DNA of 64,000 nucleotides. It comes from Mesorhizobium sp. Its GTDB lineage: Bacteria; Pseudomonadota; Alphaproteobacteria; Rhizobiales; Rhizobiaceae. The DNA lies in contig NZ_JAEULZ010000051.1 of assembly GCF_016793485.1 (NCBI RefSeq), positions 1 through 64,000 on the forward strand, read 5' to 3'. The notes under the pieces are model-generated. The model searched no databases, was not told where the DNA came from, and saw only the letters and a list, made by a program, of their open reading frames with translations. Below are positions 24,855 to 32,975 of the stretch, one piece after another (within the stretch, counting starts at the first letter, position 1; every line of letters begins with the position of its first letter). The translations under genes were made by a program, and so were the position numbers.

Positions 24855-26285
24855 TCAGCCCGCGCAGCAGGAGAGTTTCGCCACGTCCTTGTCGAAGCCT
24901 TGGGCGGCCAGTTTCAGTCCCTCGACTGTAGTAAGATAGGGGAAGATCATCTCGCCGAGGGCCTGCGCCGTCATTCCGTGCTTAAGCGCCAGCGCCAGGG
25001 TCTGGATCGTATCAGCGCCCTCAGGAGCGAGAACCTGGCCGCCGAGGAGCCGGTCGCTCCTTGCGTCTGCCACCAGCTTGATGAGCCCACGGGTATCGCG
25101 GGCGGCGAGAGCGCGCGGCACTTGGTCGAGCGGCACCACCGACGTCTTGACCTCGACTCCGCGCTCGATTGCCTGCGCCTCGCTGAAACCGACACCGGCT
25201 ACCTGCGGATCGGTGAATACCACCCAGGGCATGGCGGTGTTGTCATAGACGAGGCTGTCGCTGTTGAGCGCATTGCGCGCCGCGAGCTTGGCGCCGTAAG
25301 CCGCCATATAGACGAACTGATCGCGCCCCGTCACATCGCCCGCGGCATAGACGCCGGATTTCGAAGTGCGCATCCGGTCATCGACGACGATCCCACCATT
25401 GGGTGCCAGCCTTATGCCGGCCTCCTCCAGGCCAAGAGACGCCGTGTTGGGTATGCGTCCGGTGGTTACCAGAACTTGCTCGGCGGTGAGAGTTTCGGCG
25501 CGACCATTCACATCAATGGTCAGCACAATTTCGCCGTCCCGGCTCTCGATCCTTGAATAGGCCAGCCCGGTGCGAACCGTGATGCCCTCGTCGGCCAGAT
25601 AGCGAGTGAGGGCCTCCGCGATTTCCGGTTCCGCCTCGGGCATCAGCCGCGAGCGCGTGACCATGATGACGGCGGTCCCGGTGCGGGCGAACATCTGGGC
25701 CAACTCGCAGCCAATATAGCCGCCGCCGATGACCAGAAGCGAGCGCGGCAACTGGTCAAGTTCCAGCGCCGTGGTGCTGGTGAGATAGGGAACATTCTCA
25801 ATGCCGGGGATGTTCGGCATGGCCGGCGATGCGCCGGTGGCGATGATGATCTTGCCAGCAGCGACGGGGCTGTGGTTCACGATCACGCCGGCGCCGTTCA
25901 GCCGCGCCGCGCCATCCAGATAGGCGATGCCGTTATATTCGGGCAGCAGGTCGACATATTTCTTCTGCCGCAGCGTTCCGACGAGATCGTCCTTGGCCGC
26001 AATCAGCGCTCGCCAATCACCGACATGGGCCTCGCCGGCGAGGCCGGCGAAACGGCTTGCCGCGCGTGCGCCATGCAGGGCTTCTGCGGCGCGGATCATG
26101 GTCTTTGAGGGCACACAGCCGACATTGACGCAGGTGCCGCCAATCGTGCCATGCCCGATGAGGGCCACATTCGCGCCTTGCTCGGCGGCCGTAATCGCAG
26201 CGGAGAAACCCGCCGAACCCGCGCCGATGACGGCGAGATCATAGCCATCCTTCCGGCTTCCGTCCGTGCTGCAGCAATCGGCCAT
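24855..26285 (-). CDS. merA: Mercuric reductase MerA
   Basis: 476 residues from the ATG at 26285. It reduces Hg(II) to Hg(0) with NADPH in the cytoplasm. Visible are the FAD site VIGAGSAGFSAA, the redox pair in GGTCVNVGCVPSK (C52, C57), an NAD site VIGGGYIGCELAQ, the second FAD box VYAAGDVT, and the C-terminal vicinal pair C473-C474 (KLSCCAG) that receives Hg. The N-terminal HMA domain of Tn501-type MerA is absent; short forms like this are common in alphaproteobacteria. It ends the core merT-merP-merF-merA unit, one base after merF. A decayed second merA lies at 42170-43026. Confidence 0.96.
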   Translation of the reverse strand: MADCCSTDGSRKDGYDLAVIGAGSAGFSAAITAAEQGANVALIGHGTIGGTCVNVGCVPSKTMIRAAEALHGARAASRFAGLAGEAHVGDWRALIAAKDDLVGTLRQKKYVDLLPEYNGIAYLDGAARLNGAGVIVNHSPVAAGKIIIATGASPAMPNIPGIENVPYLTSTTALELDQLPRSLLVIGGGYIGCELAQMFARTGTAVIMVTRSRLMPEAEPEIAEALTRYLADEGITVRTGLAYSRIESRDGEIVLTIDVNGRAETLTAEQVLVTTGRIPNTASLGLEEAGIRLAPNGGIVVDDRMRTSKSGVYAAGDVTGRDQFVYMAAYGAKLAARNALNSDSLVYDNTAMPWVVFTDPQVAGVGFSEAQAIERGVEVKTSVVPLDQVPRALAARDTRGLIKLVADARSDRLLGGQVLAPEGADTIQTLALALKHGMTAQALGEMIFPYLTTVEGLKLAAQGFDKDVAKLSCCAG

Positions 26286-26286
26286 G

Positions 26287-26535
26287 TCAGGCCCTTTCCT
26301 TGTTCGATTGTGTTTCGGAGGCGCAGCACGCCGCCGCCCGCTGCCGCCGCCAGAGCCCATAGGCAGTGACCGCGAGAAAGAGGAGGAGCGCCGGAATGAG
26401 CACATAATCAACCCAGCCGAGCCAGGCTGACAGACCAAGAGCGCCGAGCGCTATAACCAGGATCGGTGTTGAGCAGCAGATCGCCGCGACGACCGATCCG
26501 ATGATGCCGGTCTTGAGGATCGTCGTGTCCTTCAT
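26287..26535 (-). CDS. merF: Mercury transporter MerF
   Basis: 82 residues, two membrane helices. The Hg-binding vicinal pairs are C20-C21 (AAICCSTPILVIAL) and C70-C71 (AAACCASE), as in MerF. It moves Hg(II) across the inner membrane for MerA. It lies between merP and merA with spacings of 10 bases and 1 base. Confidence 0.9.
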   Translation of the reverse strand: MKDTTILKTGIIGSVVAAICCSTPILVIALGALGLSAWLGWVDYVLIPALLLFLAVTAYGLWRRQRAAACCASETQSNKERA

Positions 26536-26545
26536 CTTCCCGGAC

Positions 26546-26878
26546 TTAGCTTCCCGCTGTTGCCGGATAGCCAGCATCCGTCGAGGCTGCCGCGATCGCT
26601 TGCGGCGTCGCGACCGTGGGATCAAAGATGACAGTCGCCGTCTTGGCGTCGAAGTCGATCTCGACCGACTGCACGCCGTCGACGCGTTCCATCGCAGACT
26701 TCACAGTGACCGGGCACAGGGCACAGGTCATGTTTTCGATGGCGAACGTCGTGGTCCGGACCGCCGCAACCTCGGTGACCGCCGATTGCGCGGCAAGCGG
26801 CGAGACGGCAATCGTGGACAAGATGCTGGCAGCGCCCAGAGCAAACGCACTCGCGCCGATGATGATGGATCGTTTCAT
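26546..26878 (-). CDS. merP: Periplasmic mercury-binding protein MerP
   Basis: 110 residues from the ATG at 26878. A signal peptide covers about 1-30 (IIGASAFALGAASIL, cleavage near PLAAQ). The mature part is one HMA domain with FAIENMTCALCPVTVKSAME (C52 and C55), a MTCxxC motif. It captures Hg(II) and passes it to MerT/MerF. Confidence 0.95.
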   Translation of the reverse strand: MKRSIIIGASAFALGAASILSTIAVSPLAAQSAVTEVAAVRTTTFAIENMTCALCPVTVKSAMERVDGVQSVEIDFDAKTATVIFDPTVATPQAIAAASTDAGYPATAGS

Positions 26879-26889
26879 GTCGACTTCTC

Positions 26890-27288
26890 CTAGTAGAACA
26901 GTGGCGCCCACCAGTTGATCGTCAGCGCAAGGATGACCAGCAGGGTTGCCAGCCAGAGAACGATCTTGGTGATGCGGGCGGATTCCGGCTTCGCGCAATA
27001 GGTGCCTTCCACACAGGCCGGCCTCGCCTTGAAATAGACCTGCCGGAAACCAAGGCCGATGAAGATGAGCGCAATGCTCGCAAAAATGGGCTTGTAGGGT
27101 TCGAGCGCAGTGAGGTTGCTGATCCAGGCACCGGATATGCCGAGCGTCAAAAGCACGAGCGGCCCGATGCAGCAGGTCGAGGCGAGGACCGCCCCGATCA
27201 CACCACCAGCTGCGAACAGATTCTTTTTTCGATCCCCCGATACAGCCGGCGCGTTCAACGGTGCTGTTTTAATGTCGGCATTGCTCAT
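26890..27288 (-). CDS. merT: Mercuric transport protein MerT
   Basis: 132 residues, three membrane helices. The first helix holds C39-C40 (LASTCCIGPLVLL) and the cytoplasmic loop holds C92 and C98 (RPACVEGTYCAK), the two pairs that relay Hg(II). It is the first gene after the divergent merR promoter. Confidence 0.95.
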   Translation of the reverse strand: MSNADIKTAPLNAPAVSGDRKKNLFAAGGVIGAVLASTCCIGPLVLLTLGISGAWISNLTALEPYKPIFASIALIFIGLGFRQVYFKARPACVEGTYCAKPESARITKIVLWLATLLVILALTINWWAPLFY

Positions 27289-27318
27289 GCGGTCGACCCT
27301 CGAATTTCGTTCAAGAGC

Positions 27319-27349
27319 AAGCTACAGTCTGTAGCAACTACAGGCTCAA
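27319..27349 (-). promoter_or_regulatory. mer operator-promoter (MerR type, 19-bp spacer)
   Basis: On the minus strand the -35 TTGAGC (27344-27349) and -10 TAGCTT (27319-27324) are 19 bp apart, the over-long spacing that MerR-family activators correct. The spacer holds the dyad CTGTAG-TTG-CTACAG (27329-27343). It lies between merT and merR and probably controls both. Confidence 0.85.
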
Positions 27350-27363
27350 GAGGTTTCGAACCA

Positions 27364-27777
27364 ATGGCCGATCACGTTTCCGGGAAGTGGTTGCAGCGTG
27401 CGGGACTCGCCCAGCGCACCGGCTGCAATCTTGAAACCATCCGCTACTACGAGAGGATCGGCATGATGCCCGACCCGCCACGCACCGCCTCGGGCTATCG
27501 CATCTATGACGACAGCCACGTTGCGCGCCTGCGCTTCATCCTGCGAGCCCGCGAGCTCGGCTTCGCCATCGAGCAGATTCGTGGTCTCCTCGATCTTGTC
27601 GACTGTGGCGCCCAAACCTGCGCCGAGGTGAAAGAGCGGACCGAACGGCATCTGGCTGATGTGCGCGCCAAGATCGCCGACCTCCGCCGCATCGAAAAAG
27701 TGTTGGCGTCTACGGCCGCGCTGTGCTCGGGCGATGAAGTTCCTGAATGCCCGGTTCTCGACGCGCTGGCTTCCTGA
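27364..27777 (+). CDS. merR: Mercury-responsive regulator MerR
   Basis: 137 residues. An N-terminal winged helix (LAQRTGCNLETIRYYERIGM) is followed by the dimerisation helix. Candidate Hg ligands are C81 or C86 (DCGAQTC) and C121 and C128 (ALCSGDEVPEC); in Tn501 MerR the last two are nine positions apart, here seven, a form usual in alphaproteobacterial MerR. It is divergent from merT across the operator above. Confidence 0.93.
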   Translation: MADHVSGKWLQRAGLAQRTGCNLETIRYYERIGMMPDPPRTASGYRIYDDSHVARLRFILRARELGFAIEQIRGLLDLVDCGAQTCAEVKERTERHLADVRAKIADLRRIEKVLASTAALCSGDEVPECPVLDALAS

Positions 27778-27810
27778 GTGTCAAACGGCTTCCAAATTTT
27801 GCACACCGCG

Positions 27811-28029
27811 TCACACCGCGTCTTCGGTGCTGGCCGGCTGGATAGCGATTTCAAGATAAGCGTCGAGCAATGCCCGGCGACGGGAAAAAGACGATGTCTC
27901 CAATTGTTCCTGATCGAGCTTCTCCAGCGCCCTGAGCATGAATTCGGCAATATCTGGCCTGCTTAGTCGACAAGCACATTTGAACACGCGGAGGATATCG
28001 CGCTCCAGTTCCTCGGTTTTTGGGTTCAC
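27811..28029 (-). CDS. Conserved small hypothetical protein
   Basis: 72 residues from a GTG at 28029 with GGGAGG seven bases upstream. Helical and soluble: ERDILRVFKCACRLSRPDIAEF, LRALEKLDQ, RRRALLDAYLEIA. Pattern and size resemble small conserved proteins of rhizobial genomes of unknown function. It converges on merR, 34 bp away. Confidence 0.6.
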   Translation of the reverse strand: MNPKTEELERDILRVFKCACRLSRPDIAEFMLRALEKLDQEQLETSSFSRRRALLDAYLEIAIQPASTEDAV

Positions 28030-28301
28030 AGTGGCGCCTCCCAGTCAAATGCAACTGTGCGCCCTGCAGCAGCTGGAAGGTCCAATCACGATTCATTGAA
28101 TCCAAGGGCCTCCTTCCAACCGGGCCGATCGTCGGCAGCATCGGAAATGCCTCCAGCACCTAAAGCCGAACGTCGACAGGCAACCGATCATCGCAACGCC
28201 CACGGCGAACATGATCACCCCGACGTGGCGCTGACCGGTAGAATGGTGCTAGATAGCTACTCTTGAGGATGGCTCCACCCCTGGCTTCCGAGGAGCCCAG
28301 G

Positions 28302-28964
28302 TCAAGCGCGTCCTTCAACTGGCAGTCCGGCAGCTCGCCACTCTGGCAGACCATCTTCCAGGCGCCGGACCTTGAACCCCATGGCGCGCAGTGCGACCAC
28401 GGCCTCGACGGACAGCACGCACCACGGTCCCCGGCAATAGGCGACAATTTCGCGATCGGGATGGAGATCGGCAAACCGCTCTTCCAGTTTGCCGAGCGGG
28501 ATATTGACGGCGCCGGGCAGGTGCCCAGCGTCGAACTCATCGGCCGGGCGGACATCGAGCACCGTCACCAGACCGGCGCGCGTCCTCTGCAACAGCTCCT
28601 CGCGCGACATTGGCTCCATGCCGTCGCGATCGTCGAAATAGCTCCGCCGGATGCGATCGACCTCGGCGAGATTACGTTCCGCGATACCGGATAGCCCCGC
28701 CATCAGCCCGAGTACACCATCGTCCGCGATACGATAGAGCACGAACTTGCCGTCGCGGCGAGAGGCGACTAGTCCCGTCCTTCTAAGCTGTTGCAGATGT
28801 TGTGAGGCGTTGGCGACCGATAATCCAACGCGCTCCGCCAGGGCTTCCACGCCGCGCTCGCCCTGGGCCAGATGTTCCAGGATCTCCAGGCGGTGCTGCG
28901 ATCCGAGCGCACGAGCGACGGATGCAAACTCGGAATAGAGCGCCTGCTTGGGAGCAATTGACAT
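28302..28964 (-). CDS. ArsR-type regulator fused to a rhodanese domain
   Basis: 220 residues. Residues 1-100 form an ArsR winged helix (RLEILEHLAQ, RVGLSVANASQHLQQLRRTG). Residues 115-215 form a rhodanese domain with VTVLDVRPADEFDAGHLPGA and the active loop YCRGPWC (C177, C182). Fusions of this kind sense sulfane sulfur or metal through thiols; the rhodanese part may act as the sensor. The gene is divergent from the sterol-desaturase-family gene, with a dyad between them. Confidence 0.9.
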   Translation of the reverse strand: MSIAPKQALYSEFASVARALGSQHRLEILEHLAQGERGVEALAERVGLSVANASQHLQQLRRTGLVASRRDGKFVLYRIADDGVLGLMAGLSGIAERNLAEVDRIRRSYFDDRDGMEPMSREELLQRTRAGLVTVLDVRPADEFDAGHLPGAVNIPLGKLEERFADLHPDREIVAYCRGPWCVLSVEAVVALRAMGFKVRRLEDGLPEWRAAGLPVEGRA

Positions 28965-28981
28965 TTCCTCATGCCTTACAT

Positions 28982-29012
28982 TATATCATTCAAGATAGTG
29001 ATTGAATATAAT
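28982..29012. promoter_or_regulatory. AT-rich dyad between ArsR-rhodanese and desaturase genes
   Basis: ATTCAA (28988-28993) and TTGAAT (29002-29007) form an inverted repeat, extended by TATAT and ATAAT outside. AT-rich dyads of this form are usual ArsR-family operators. It stands 18 bp before the regulator's start and about 55 bp before the divergent gene. Confidence 0.6.
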
Positions 29013-29061
29013 CTATCTGGGGGGCTTGGCAAGGCCCCCGGTATCCAACGAGCGACATCCA

Positions 29062-29907
29062 ATGACCGACCTCTTGCTGGCAAACGAGCCGTTGATCCGC
29101 ATGGTTTTCTTTATCGGCATCCTCCTGGCCATGGCGCTCTGGGAGGTGGCGGCGCCGCGTCGGCGGCGGGAAATCCCGCGGCTGCTCCGCTGGAGCAACA
29201 ATCTCGGCATCGTCGTTATCGACACGCTGCTGGTGCGGCTGACGTTTCCGATAGTCGCCGTCGGGCTGGCGCTGTTGGCGCAGGAGCGCGGCTGGGGCCT
29301 GTTCAACGTTTTCGATGCGCCTGCCTGGCTCGCCTTCGTCGTTTCGGTGCTGGTGCTCGATCTCGCCATCTATCTTCAGCACGTAATGTTTCATGCTGTA
29401 CCGGCGCTGTGGCGGCTGCACCGCATGCACCACGCCGATCTCGAATTCGACGTTTCCACGGGGTTACGATTCCACCCGGTCGAAATCCTGCTGTCGATGG
29501 GCATCAAGCTTGCCGTCGTCGCCGCGCTCGGACCGCCCGCGGTCGCCGTCCTGGTCTTCGAGGTACTGCTCAACGCCACCGCAATGTTCAACCATTCCAA
29601 CATCCGTATCCCGGCGGCAATCGACCGCATCCTGCGGCGCGTCGTCGTCACGCCCGACATGCATCGCGTCCATCATTCCATCCACCCCAACGAGACCAAT
29701 TCCAATTTCGGATTCAACCTGCCCTGGTGGGATCGCATGCTGGGAACCTATCGCGCCCAACCGCGTGAAGGCCACGAGACCATGACCATCGGCATCGAGC
29801 AGTTCCGCGCCCGCCGCGATCTCTGGCTCGACCGGATGCTGATCCAGCCGCTGCGCGGTCCGGCCAGCGGATATCCGATCAACCGGGAAGAGGAGGACAA
29901 GCAGTGA
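29062..29907 (+). CDS. Sterol desaturase / fatty acid hydroxylase-family membrane protein
   Basis: 281 residues from the ATG at 29062 (MTDLLLANEPLIRMVFFIGI); an upstream in-frame ATG lies outside a plausible start context. Four membrane segments. The di-iron histidine boxes are visible: LQHVMFHAVPALWRLHRMHH (about residues 110-129), FNHSN (about 175) and MHRVHHS (about 200). These enzymes hydroxylate or desaturate lipids using O2. Expression probably depends on the divergent ArsR-rhodanese regulator. The substrate is not known. Confidence 0.88.
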   Translation: MTDLLLANEPLIRMVFFIGILLAMALWEVAAPRRRREIPRLLRWSNNLGIVVIDTLLVRLTFPIVAVGLALLAQERGWGLFNVFDAPAWLAFVVSVLVLDLAIYLQHVMFHAVPALWRLHRMHHADLEFDVSTGLRFHPVEILLSMGIKLAVVAALGPPAVAVLVFEVLLNATAMFNHSNIRIPAAIDRILRRVVVTPDMHRVHHSIHPNETNSNFGFNLPWWDRMLGTYRAQPREGHETMTIGIEQFRARRDLWLDRMLIQPLRGPASGYPINREEEDKQ

Positions 29908-30052
29908 GTGCTCAGCGTCTTCTACCGCGCGTGCTGCTTCAAGCGGCGGTAATTTGCCGCGCAAGGGGGCGCTGGCATCAGGTGGCGCCTGAGATAGGCG
30001 TCACGCCAGAGGCGTTTTACCGCGAGCCGACGCGTTGCCAGCAAATTGCAGC

Positions 30053-30553
30053 TCATTTCGCGGAAGACTCTCGACGTTCGTAAGCGCGATTCAGTTGATC
30101 GTGTCGGCGACGCATGTCTTCCGGCCAACGCGACTTGATGTACGACAGGGCCGCGATGATGTCGTCGTCGCTCAATGTCTCCCGGAACGCGGGCATCCTG
30201 GTCTTGTAGTCCTTGAGATTGGCGGCCTCGGCAATGCCGAGTTTCGTTATCTTGAACAGCAGCGTGTCCGGATGGTGCCAGGTGTGCCCGCTCTCGTCAT
30301 GCGGCGGCGCGGGGAGAAACCCTTCCTTGTCCAGCTTCCTCCAGTCCGGCTGCCCTTCGAGGTTTCGCCCATGGCAGGAGGCGCAATGCTCCATGTAGAT
30401 CGCCTCGCCGTGCGCGACGCGCCGGGTATCATCAGGTTCGAGAAGTGCGCTCGAAGAGCCGACAAGGAAGATATGCCCGCCGACCGCTGCAATCGCAGAA
30501 ACAGCAGCAACCGCCGCGGCAAGCGCGAACCTTCCGGCTAGAGGGCGATCCAT
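30053..30553 (-). CDS. Membrane-anchored or secreted cytochrome c
   Basis: 166 residues from the ATG at 30553. An N-terminal hydrophobic segment (about 10-33) is followed by the heme site HCASCHG (C57, C60, H61) and a likely axial Met in KTRMPAFRETLSDDDI. It is a class I c-type cytochrome of the periplasm. Its start is 13 bp after the BNR-protein gene, and the pair stands next to copper genes, so it may be an electron carrier in periplasmic copper oxidation. That role is inferred. Confidence 0.9.
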   Translation of the reverse strand: MDRPLAGRFALAAAVAAVSAIAAVGGHIFLVGSSSALLEPDDTRRVAHGEAIYMEHCASCHGRNLEGQPDWRKLDKEGFLPAPPHDESGHTWHHPDTLLFKITKLGIAEAANLKDYKTRMPAFRETLSDDDIIAALSYIKSRWPEDMRRRHDQLNRAYERRESSAK

Positions 30554-30566
30554 TGCCACGATGACG

Positions 30567-31439
30567 TCATTGACCGAATGCGGCCCAATTTGTGCCCCCG
30601 TCGGTGCTGGCGAAGATATCGCCTTGATGCGAGGCGGTGAACATCCGATTGCCGTCGGCCGGATCGACCGCCATGTGCAGCAGGATCTGGTCGCCCCAGG
30701 ACGCGAAGGTCGTTTTGAAGACCATGTCGGCCTCTTCCGCCTGGACAAGACCTTGGCCGAGCACAAACGCGTGGAGGGAACCGTCGGCTGTCACCTCGAT
30801 CAAACTGACGGGCGCGCCATCAATGACCGTTTCCCAGCTTTGGCCTCCGTCCCCGCTGACCAAAAGGCCTTCTTCCGTGGCGGCGTAGATCGTGCCGGCG
30901 TCCTTCGCCGATGCAGCAAGGTCGATCAGCTTTGCCGGCAGCGGTCCAATCACCGACCAGGTCTTCCCGGCATCGCGGCTCACCTGGAGCGCGCCATAGG
31001 CACCGTAGAGAACCTGTGGATCCGCGAAGCTGACCGTCATCTGGTGGAAGTCGACCGGGCCGTCTGCTCCCGGCGCGACTTGCGTCCATGTCGCGCCGTT
31101 GTCGGTCGAGGCGATGAATCCGAGATTGCCACCGCCCGCGGGGTGGCCGCTGGCGTAGAGCGACCTCGGGTCGGATGGGTCCGGCGTGAATCCCATGAAG
31201 TCCTGCACCGGCGAAATGAGCTCCGCCTTTCCGTCCGGCCCAGCGCGGAAGAGTCCGTGGTGGGTTGCTATCAGAAGTTTTTGCGATTCTTCCCTGTCGA
31301 CAGCTAGCCCATGGATGTGGGTGCTCTCCTTCAGCTGGGAAACCGAGACAGGCTCCGCTCCTGCAGACGACCCTGTCGAGACGGCAAACGTCAGTGCCGA
31401 GATCGAGGTTACGGTGATCATCACCAAAAATCGTCTCAT
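30567..31439 (-). CDS. Exported BNR/sialidase-fold (YCF48-like) repeat protein
   Basis: 290 residues from the ATG at 31439 (MRRFLVMITVTSISALTFAV), with a signal peptide ending near SAGA. Repeats of the type STDNGATWTQV, SRDAGKTWSVI, SGDGGQSWETV and STDGGTNWAAF are BNR/Asp-box motifs of a beta-propeller. Related proteins often sit beside cusA/cusB in copper islands and are annotated as exo-alpha-sialidase-like. A sialidase role is unlikely here. It is co-transcribed with the cytochrome c. Confidence 0.8.
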   Translation of the reverse strand: MRRFLVMITVTSISALTFAVSTGSSAGAEPVSVSQLKESTHIHGLAVDREESQKLLIATHHGLFRAGPDGKAELISPVQDFMGFTPDPSDPRSLYASGHPAGGGNLGFIASTDNGATWTQVAPGADGPVDFHQMTVSFADPQVLYGAYGALQVSRDAGKTWSVIGPLPAKLIDLAASAKDAGTIYAATEEGLLVSGDGGQSWETVIDGAPVSLIEVTADGSLHAFVLGQGLVQAEEADMVFKTTFASWGDQILLHMAVDPADGNRMFTASHQGDIFASTDGGTNWAAFGQ

Positions 31440-31673
31440 GTGGTCACCTCCTGCGCACGCTGCCACCTTATGTGCATGATATCAGGACTGGGATTGCAAT
31501 GCATATGACGCCGTGCGCAGTCCGACCCCGGTTTGACCGGCGCGGAACAGGGCCGCGCAAGTGCGCCGCCGATGTTGGCAGTCGGCTCGGGATTCTGCAT
31601 TTTCGACTACGTACGAATTTTTTGCTTACTCGGCCCTTGGCTGGATCGATATGGTCTTACCGACATTTCTATC

Positions 31674-32699
31674 TCACGCGTGCATTCCTTTTTTGGAGCG
31701 AGCACGATGTTCCGCGATGCTGGCGGCCATCCTGATCGCGGAGATGAGACTGCCAGGATCCGCAATCCCACGTCCTGCGATGTCCAGAGCTGTGCCGTGG
31801 TCCGGCGATGTGCGCACGAATGGCAAGCCCAGGGTGATGTTCACCCCTCCGTCTACGTCCAACGTCTTCAGCGGGATCAATGCCTGATCGTGATACATGC
31901 AGATTGCCGCGTCGTATGTTTGGCGGGCACGCGGCGTGAACATCGTGTCCGGCGGATATGGTCCCGAGGCTTCAATCCCTTCCCGCTTCAGAATTTCGAT
32001 TGCCGGAGCGATAGTATCGATTTCTTCGCGGCCCATGCTGCCGCCCTCGCCTGCGTGCGGGTTGAGCCCGGTTATCGCCAGACGTGGATTCGGAATTCCG
32101 AAATCCGCGCTCAATCCCGAGGCGGTGGCGAGCGCGACATTCACGATTTTTTGGGTCGATAGTCCGCTCACGGCTGCGGCCAGCGCCTCATGTATCGAGA
32201 CCGGAACCACCTTCAGTTCTTCGCTGGCGAGCATCATGGTTGCCCGATAACCGGCGCCGCTAAGTTCCTCGAGAAATTCCGTGTGCCCTGGAAACGGAAA
32301 CCCGCTTTCGTACAGAACCGACTTCTGGATCGGATTCGTCACGAGAGCGGTTGCCTGGCCTGTTACAGTCAGCTCGACCGCGAGACGGATAGCGTCAGTT
32401 ACCGATGCGGCGTTGCGGGAATCGGGTTGACCCAACCGGATCGGCGCCGGGAGATGGACGGGCATGACGGGCAGCGCTCCACTGAATGCCTCGCGCGCCT
32501 CGCTCGGATGCGAAATGACTTTGATGGGAACACGCAACGACAGTGCCTGCGCGAGTTCGGAGACGTGAACCGGATCATGGAGAAGATAAAAGGCGCAATC
32601 GGTTTCCCGAAGACGCAACCACGCGCCAAGTGCTATCTCGGCGCCTATCCCTGCGGGTTCGCCCATCGTTACGACAATGGATTGCTTGGCTTCACTCAT
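31674..32699 (-). CDS. 4-hydroxythreonine-4-phosphate dehydrogenase-family protein (PdxA-like)
   Basis: 341 residues. PdxA signatures are IVVTMGEPAGIGAEI at the N-terminus, TNPIQKSVLYESGFPFPGHTE with the metal-ligand His, GLNPHAGEGGSMGREE, and MYHDQALIPLKTL. The enzyme oxidises 4-hydroxythreonine 4-phosphate in vitamin B6 synthesis. PdxA2-type relatives act on other phosphorylated hydroxy acids, and no other pdx gene is near, so an accessory role is possible. It follows the small peptide and cusA in the same direction, 150 bp on. Confidence 0.88.
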   Translation of the reverse strand: MSEAKQSIVVTMGEPAGIGAEIALGAWLRLRETDCAFYLLHDPVHVSELAQALSLRVPIKVISHPSEAREAFSGALPVMPVHLPAPIRLGQPDSRNAASVTDAIRLAVELTVTGQATALVTNPIQKSVLYESGFPFPGHTEFLEELSGAGYRATMMLASEELKVVPVSIHEALAAAVSGLSTQKIVNVALATASGLSADFGIPNPRLAITGLNPHAGEGGSMGREEIDTIAPAIEILKREGIEASGPYPPDTMFTPRARQTYDAAICMYHDQALIPLKTLDVDGGVNITLGLPFVRTSPDHGTALDIAGRGIADPGSLISAIRMAASIAEHRARSKKGMHA

Positions 32700-32849
32700 C
32701 TGGCTTTGACTCCAAGCTCACAGGGCCACGCGGAGCGCTTCCATCTTGATCTTTGCTCACTGCGATGATCGCAGCATGCTGGCAACAGCAAGAAACTCCT
32801 CGATCGCAACCACAATTTGCAGGACGCGCGCCCCTGATTATTGCGGTTG

Positions 32850-32966
32850 TCACCTGAAGAACACGAACTTGACCAAGGCAGCAATCACCAGCACGACCAG
32901 AGCGAGGAGGATGAAGCCGGCCACGCCCATTCCCCACATTCCGCCCGACATCATCTGATCCATCAT
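32850..32966 (-). CDS. 38-residue Met-rich single-helix membrane peptide
   Basis: Reads MMDQMMSGGMWGMG, then one membrane helix (VAGFILLALVVLVIAALVKF), ending VFFR. Six methionines in the first 13 residues fit Cu(I) binding. It begins 9 bases after the cusA stop, so it is the next cistron of the cus operon. Small Met-rich membrane peptides are common companions of copper pumps; the function here is inferred. Confidence 0.7.
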   Translation of the reverse strand: MMDQMMSGGMWGMGVAGFILLALVVLVIAALVKFVFFR

Positions 32967-32975
32967 TTTTCGCTC

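Noticed and set aside
29904-30083. GTG-started 59-codon frame after the sterol desaturase gene
   Set aside because: It overlaps the stop of the desaturase and runs antisense into the cytochrome gene; no ribosome site or family is recognised.
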